64,000 nucleotides of DNA from Roseateles chitinivorans (GTDB taxonomy: Bacteria; Pseudomonadota; Gammaproteobacteria; Burkholderiales; Burkholderiaceae_C): NCBI RefSeq assembly GCF_002761755.1, contig NZ_PEOG01000016.1, forward strand, positions 40,853 through 104,852, read 5' to 3'. The translations under genes were made by a program, and so were the position numbers. Each line of letters opens with the position of its first letter. The stretch's first letter is position 1. This document shows positions 60,542 to 64,000 of the stretch, piece after piece. Under the pieces are notes generated by a model that ran no database searches, was not told the DNA's origin, and worked only from the letters and a program-made list of their open reading frames with translations.

Positions 60542-61558
60542 TCAGGCGATGCCGCCGGGCAGGGGCGCGTCCGGATGCACCAGCCGCGCCTGACGCAACT
60601 CGCGCCAGAAGTCGGCGGGAATGCGCTCGTTGAGCGCGGCCCGGTCCTCGGCGAGGCGTTCCGGCTTGCTGGCGCCGGGAATCACCGCGGCCACCGCCGG
60701 ATTGGCGAGCGCGAACTGCAGGCCGGCCGCCTTCATGCTGATGCGGTGGCGATCGGCGATCGCCTTGATGCGTGCGACCTTGTCCAGGATCTGCGGACTG
60801 GCCGGCGCGTACTCGAAGTTGGGACCGCCGACCAGCGCGCCGGAGCTGTACGGGCCGCCGACGACGATGCCCAGCCCTTGCCGGGCGACCTCGGGCATCA
60901 CGCGCTGCAGCGCGCGTTCATGGTCGAGCAGCGTGTAGCGGCCGGCGAGCAGGAAGCCGTCGGGCCGGGCGCTATCGAGCGCCATCGCCAGCTCGATCGG
61001 CTCGACCCGGTTCACGCCCAGGCCCCAGGCCTGGATCACGCCTTCATCCCGCAGCCGGTCCAGCGCCTTGAACGCGCCCTTGCGCGCGGACTCGAAGACG
61101 CCGAGCCATTCGTCGCCGTAGAAGTCCTGCGCGACGTCGTGCACCCAGATGATCTCGATGCGATCGGTCTTGAGGCGCTGGAGGCTGTCCTCGATCGAGC
61201 GCAGCGTCGCATCCTCGGAATAGTCGTTGACGATCTTGTTGGGACGGCCGTACTTGAAGACCTCGCCCTTCTCGCCGAAGTCGCGAGCGCTGACGTCCTC
61301 GATCTCGTCCAGCACCAGCCGCCCGACCTTGGTGCTGATGACGTAGTCGTCGCGCGGGCGGCCGGCGAGCGCCTCGCCCATGCGGATCTCGGCCAGGCCG
61401 GCGCCGTAGAACGGCGCGTTGTCGAAGTAGCGGATGCCGTCGTTCCACGCGGCATCGACGGTCGCCCGGGCTTCGGCCTCGGGGATGTCGCGGAACATGT
61501 TGCCCAGCGGCGCGGTGCCGAAGCCGAGCCGGCCGGGGAGCAGGTCTTTGAGGGCCAT
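60542..61558 (-). CDS. Aldo/keto reductase
   Basis: Protein of 338 aa. TIM-barrel aldo/keto reductase with the catalytic tetrad: Asp46 and Tyr51 in YFDNAPFYGAGLAE, Lys77 in STKVG, and a His in IIWVHDVAQ. It resembles the pyridoxal/L-fucose dehydrogenase branch (LGFGTAPLGNMF). AAAGGAC precedes the ATG at 61558. It uses NAD(P)H to reduce aldehydes or sugars, or the reverse; the substrate is unknown. A LysR gene lies 77 bp upstream on the same strand. Confidence 0.9.
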   Translation of the reverse strand: MALKDLLPGRLGFGTAPLGNMFRDIPEAEARATVDAAWNDGIRYFDNAPFYGAGLAEIRMGEALAGRPRDDYVISTKVGRLVLDEIEDVSARDFGEKGEVFKYGRPNKIVNDYSEDATLRSIEDSLQRLKTDRIEIIWVHDVAQDFYGDEWLGVFESARKGAFKALDRLRDEGVIQAWGLGVNRVEPIELAMALDSARPDGFLLAGRYTLLDHERALQRVMPEVARQGLGIVVGGPYSSGALVGGPNFEYAPASPQILDKVARIKAIADRHRISMKAAGLQFALANPAVAAVIPGASKPERLAEDRAALNERIPADFWRELRQARLVHPDAPLPGGIA

Positions 61559-61635
61559 GGGAGTCCTTTCCATCGCAATGAGGGTGCTACCAATCTAGAG
61601 CCTGGACCGCGATTCATGAAGCCGAATCGGGTCCT

Positions 61636-62604
61636 TCAAGCCGGCCTTGCCGGTGTGACAGGGCGCGCATCGCCCCGGGGCGCGAGCAGCAGCGCATCGA
61701 TCAGGGCCCGCACGCCCGGCAGCGACGGCGCCTGCGCCGTGTGGCACAGCAGCAGCGTGCGACGGGCCCAGGCATCGTCGAGCGCCACGACGCGCAGACC
61801 CGCCGACATCTGCCGCCTCGCCGCGCCGCGCGGCATGACGGCGACACCGGCGCCCGCTTCGACCAGGCGCGCGACGGCCTCGAAGCTCGACACCCGCACC
61901 CGATGCTTCGGCACCCGACCGCTGCGCGCCGCCTGCGCCTGCAGGAATCGACTCAGGCCCGCCTCGGCGCCCAGGCCGACGAAGGGCCGGTCCAGCAGCT
62001 CGACGAAACGGATCGACGCCGCCCGCCGACGCGGGCTCGCCGGCAGCAGCGCGACCAGTTCGTCTTCCAGCCAGGGGTGGGCGCTCAGGCCGGTGGTGTC
62101 GACATGGTTCGCGACCACCGCCACATCGGCGACACCGCCTCGCAGCGCCTGCAACGCGGCGTCGCTGGCCATCTCCTGCAGCTCGAGGTCGAGGTCCGGA
62201 TGCGCGGCCAGGAAGGGCCCCAGCCGCGGCGGCAGCGCCTCGACCATCGCCGCCGTGTTGCCCAGCAGACGGACCGTGCCGCGCAGCCCGTGCCCGAAGG
62301 CCGACATCGCGACATGCAGCGAATCGAGCTCCGCCAGCACCCGGTGCGCTTGGCGCGACAACGCGCGGCCCGCGTCGGTCGCCACGGCGCCGGTCTTGGA
62401 ACGGTCGAGCAGGCGCACGCCGACGCGATGCTCCAGCGCCTTGAGCCGCGCGCTCGCCGCCGCGAGCGACAGGCCCATCGCCGCCGCACCGGCGGTGATC
62501 GAGCCCTGCGCGACCACCGCCTCGAACAGCTGCAGGTCGAAGGGATCGACGCGGTAGTCGATCGGTCGCGCGGCGGGGCGGGAGCGGGTGTTGGCGGCAG
62601 TCAT
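61636..62604 (-). CDS. LysR-type regulator
   Basis: Regulator of 322 aa. The helix-turn-helix is in FEAVVAQGSITAGAAAMGLSLAAASARLKALE. The effector domain has RLLGNTAAMVEALPPRLGPFLAAHPDLDLEL. The ATG at 62604 has AAGAGG 8 nt upstream; the methionine at 62613 is too close to that site. Its sequence resembles LysR regulators found beside TauE/SafE permeases, and it is divergent from one here across 69 bp. Confidence 0.87.
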   Translation of the reverse strand: MTAANTRSRPAARPIDYRVDPFDLQLFEAVVAQGSITAGAAAMGLSLAAASARLKALEHRVGVRLLDRSKTGAVATDAGRALSRQAHRVLAELDSLHVAMSAFGHGLRGTVRLLGNTAAMVEALPPRLGPFLAAHPDLDLELQEMASDAALQALRGGVADVAVVANHVDTTGLSAHPWLEDELVALLPASPRRRAASIRFVELLDRPFVGLGAEAGLSRFLQAQAARSGRVPKHRVRVSSFEAVARLVEAGAGVAVMPRGAARRQMSAGLRVVALDDAWARRTLLLCHTAQAPSLPGVRALIDALLLAPRGDARPVTPARPA

Positions 62605-62673
62605 CGGGCCCATCCTCTTGCAGAGGCGAAGGATATCCGCCGCACATCGAGATCGACACCGCCCCCTCCGGCG

Positions 62674-63435
62674 ATGAAGATGCGGCGCATGCAGTCGATC
62701 TCTTTCGCGGCGCTCGCGCCCTGGCTCGGCATCGGGCTGGTCTTCGTCCTGGCCGGCGGCGTCAAGGGCATCACCGGCATGGGCCTGCCGACGGTCGCCA
62801 TGAGCCTGCTCGGCCTGTGGATGGCGCCGGCGCAGGCCGCCGCGCTGCTGGTGGTGCCCGCCCTGGTGACCAATGTCGCGCAGTGTCGCGGACCGGCGGG
62901 ACGGCGGCTGGTCGCGACGCTCTGGCCGCTCTGGGCCGGCCTGGCGATCACGACGGTCTGGAGTCCCGACCTGGCCACCCTCGTGCCGATCGACGCGCGG
63001 CTGGCCTTGGGCGCCATCCTGATCGTCTACGGGCTCTGGGGGCTGTGGAAACCGGTGGTGCCCGCAGTGGCGGCCGACGCCTGGTGGATCGGCCTGGCCG
63101 TCGGACTGGCCACCGGCTTCGTCACCGCGGCCACCGCCGTCTTCGCGCTGCCGCTGGTGCCCTACCTGCAGGCGCTGCGCCTGGACAAGGACACCATGAT
63201 CCAGGCGCTCGGCCTGTCCTTCACCGTCGCGACGCTGGCGCTGGCGGCGCGGCTGCAGGCCCTGGACGGCGAGGGCCTGCTGTCCATTCCGTCCCTTGTC
63301 GCCCTGGCCGGCGCTGCGGTCGGGCTGGCGCTCGGCGCGGCGGTGCGCGCCCGCATCAGCGCCACGACCTTCCAGCGCGCGCTGTTCCTGGTGTTCATCG
63401 TGCTGGGCGCGGCCAACCTGTGGCGCGGGCTGTGA
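62674..63435 (+). CDS. TauE/SafE family membrane permease
   Basis: Membrane protein of 253 aa with seven to eight hydrophobic segments. The family repeats are seen as GGVKGITGMGLPTVAMSLLGLWM in the first half and GLATGFVTAATAVFALPLVPYLQAL in the second. Members export or import sulfonates, sulfoacetate or other organic anions. ATG 62674, 62680 and 62689 are all possible starts. It is divergent from a LysR gene, its probable regulator. Confidence 0.88.
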   Translation: MKMRRMQSISFAALAPWLGIGLVFVLAGGVKGITGMGLPTVAMSLLGLWMAPAQAAALLVVPALVTNVAQCRGPAGRRLVATLWPLWAGLAITTVWSPDLATLVPIDARLALGAILIVYGLWGLWKPVVPAVAADAWWIGLAVGLATGFVTAATAVFALPLVPYLQALRLDKDTMIQALGLSFTVATLALAARLQALDGEGLLSIPSLVALAGAAVGLALGAAVRARISATTFQRALFLVFIVLGAANLWRGL

Positions 63436-63692
63436 GCGCCGGGCTTTTCACCGATGGAAGCTGCGCCGTCGGCGCACGGCTCGAGCGCGCCTACCGGCTC
63501 GCCTTGTGGCTCCAGGACTCGACCCGCGACCGGTGTCCGGCGGACGCCGACACGCACGCCTTCGCGATCCAGGTCGCCGCGGCCGAGCTGGTCGAGGTGC
63601 TCGACGAGGCGCGTGCCTTGCTGGTCAGGGCCAGCGTCACGCCAGCCGGAATGCCGATGCCAGCTCGTTCATCCGCTCCGCCTGATCGTTGA
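63432..63692 (+). CDS. Small hypothetical protein, possible
   Basis: Frame of 86 aa starting with a GTG that overlaps the permease stop (GTGA). The middle reads ERAYRLALWLQDSTRDRCPADADTHAFAIQVAAAELVEVLDEARALL, a reasonable two-helix protein, but the end is a Pro/Ser/Ala tail. It overlaps the chemotaxis-receptor gene by 56 bp on the other strand. The coupling argues for it; the overlap argues against. Confidence 0.4.
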   Translation: MSAGLFTDGSCAVGARLERAYRLALWLQDSTRDRCPADADTHAFAIQVAAAELVEVLDEARALLVRASVTPAGMPMPARSSAPPDR

Positions 63693-64000
63693 GCGACGCG
63701 GCCGAGGCGGCCGCTTCCTCCACCAGGGCAGCGTTCTGCTGGACCATGCGCTCGACGTCGGTAAAGGTGCCGCGCAGCTGCTGGAGCCCGCCGGCCTCCT
63801 CGGCCACCTCATGAGCGATCCGCTCGATCTCGCCGCCGACCGCGCCGATGCCGCGCTCGATGGCCGCGATCGCGGTGCCGGCGGCCTGCACCTCCGCTTG
63901 GCCGCGCTCGACGCGGGTGACCGATTCGCCGATCAGCACCTTGACCTCGCCGGCGGCGGCGGCGCTGCGCTTGGCGAGGTGGCGCACCTCCGCGGCGACA
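63637..64000 (-). CDS. Methyl-accepting chemotaxis protein (5' part outside window)
   Basis: The last about 120 residues of a chemotaxis receptor, open at the right edge. VAAEVRHLAKRSAAAAGEVKVLI is the end of the signalling hairpin. The rest is a long coiled coil with the methylation-helix features QQNAALVEEAAASAASLNDQAERM. No C-terminal NWETF pentapeptide is present. It passes ligand signals to CheA and CheW. The sensing domain cannot be seen. Confidence 0.9.
   Translation of the reverse strand, partial: VAAEVRHLAKRSAAAAGEVKVLIGESVTRVERGQAEVQAAGTAIAAIERGIGAVGGEIERIAHEVAEEAGGLQQLRGTFTDVERMVQQNAALVEEAAASAASLNDQAERMNELASAFRLA

Noticed and set aside
63432..63692. Treating the small frame after the TauE/SafE gene as a confident gene.
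   Set aside because: It overlaps the chemotaxis-receptor gene by 56 bp and I recognise no family; listed at low confidence only.

Overview
The window is a high-G+C stretch (about 70 % by eye, falling visibly only around 11.4-13.2 kb and 27.2-27.7 kb) of a betaproteobacterial chromosome. The combination of a complete mdc malonate decarboxylase operon, a Bug/TctC-type binding protein, PobR/PobA, a DUF3331 protein and the very G+C-rich codon use suggests Burkholderiales, perhaps the Roseateles/Mitsuaria/Rubrivivax group. That placement is inference. I saw no rRNA, tRNA, insertion sequence, integrase or CRISPR array. Nearly all of the window is tightly packed genes, many joined by 4-nt ATGA/GTGA overlaps.

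Layout. 1-7.5 kb is a phosphonate island: the phnD-phnC-phnE transporter, an iron-type alcohol dehydrogenase and phosphonatase phnX, followed by the start of a GST gene. Behind phnD lies a secreted alkaline-phosphatase-superfamily enzyme with a divergent LysR regulator. 7.6-10.7 kb holds a NitT/TauT-type transporter with a double permease. 10.8-13.2 kb holds a HEAT-repeat protein and a Fic protein of lower G+C whose stop codon overlaps the start of mdcR. 13.2-22.2 kb is the malonate cluster mdcR-A-C-D-E-G-B-H plus a MatC-type carrier, closed by a 31-bp perfect inverted repeat. 22.3-28.9 kb holds a DUF3331 gene, a TetR gene, and a two-component system interleaved with a thioredoxin-like protein and a GST-kappa-like isomerase. 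A 0.48-kb non-coding stretch follows with diverged repeats carrying TTGTCCACA boxes, and then a TetR gene facing a DUF1348 gene across two perfect operators.

28.9-31.2 kb is pobR/pobA. 31.2-36.9 kb is an NAD salvage regulon (pncA-pncB-nadE-nadM facing nrtR). 37-43.8 kb holds a secreted alpha/beta hydrolase, a PEP-mutase-like protein, a Fur-controlled TonB receptor with a PepSY membrane partner, and an unrecognised protein. 43.8-51 kb is a sugar-acid operon (LysR, TctC-type binding protein, UxaA/GarD dehydratase, semialdehyde dehydrogenase, HpcH/HpaI aldolase, tartrate dehydrogenase). 51-56 kb holds corA and an fbpABC-type iron importer under a Fur box, whose ATPase is fused to a GNAT acetyltransferase. 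56.2-64 kb holds LysR genes, an 84-aa protein with its own terminator, a PAP2 / metallophosphoesterase / lipid-kinase trio, an aldo/keto reductase, a TauE/SafE permease and the end of a chemotaxis receptor.

Most of the window is scavenging: phosphonates, malonate, aromatic acids, sugar diacids, iron and NAD precursors, each with its own regulator. The items most worth a second look are the ABC ATPase-GNAT fusion, the matching ATAC-N6-ATAC boxes that tie the two-component system to the thioredoxin-like gene, the diverged repeats at 27.2-27.7 kb, and three strong operator-like palindromic sites.
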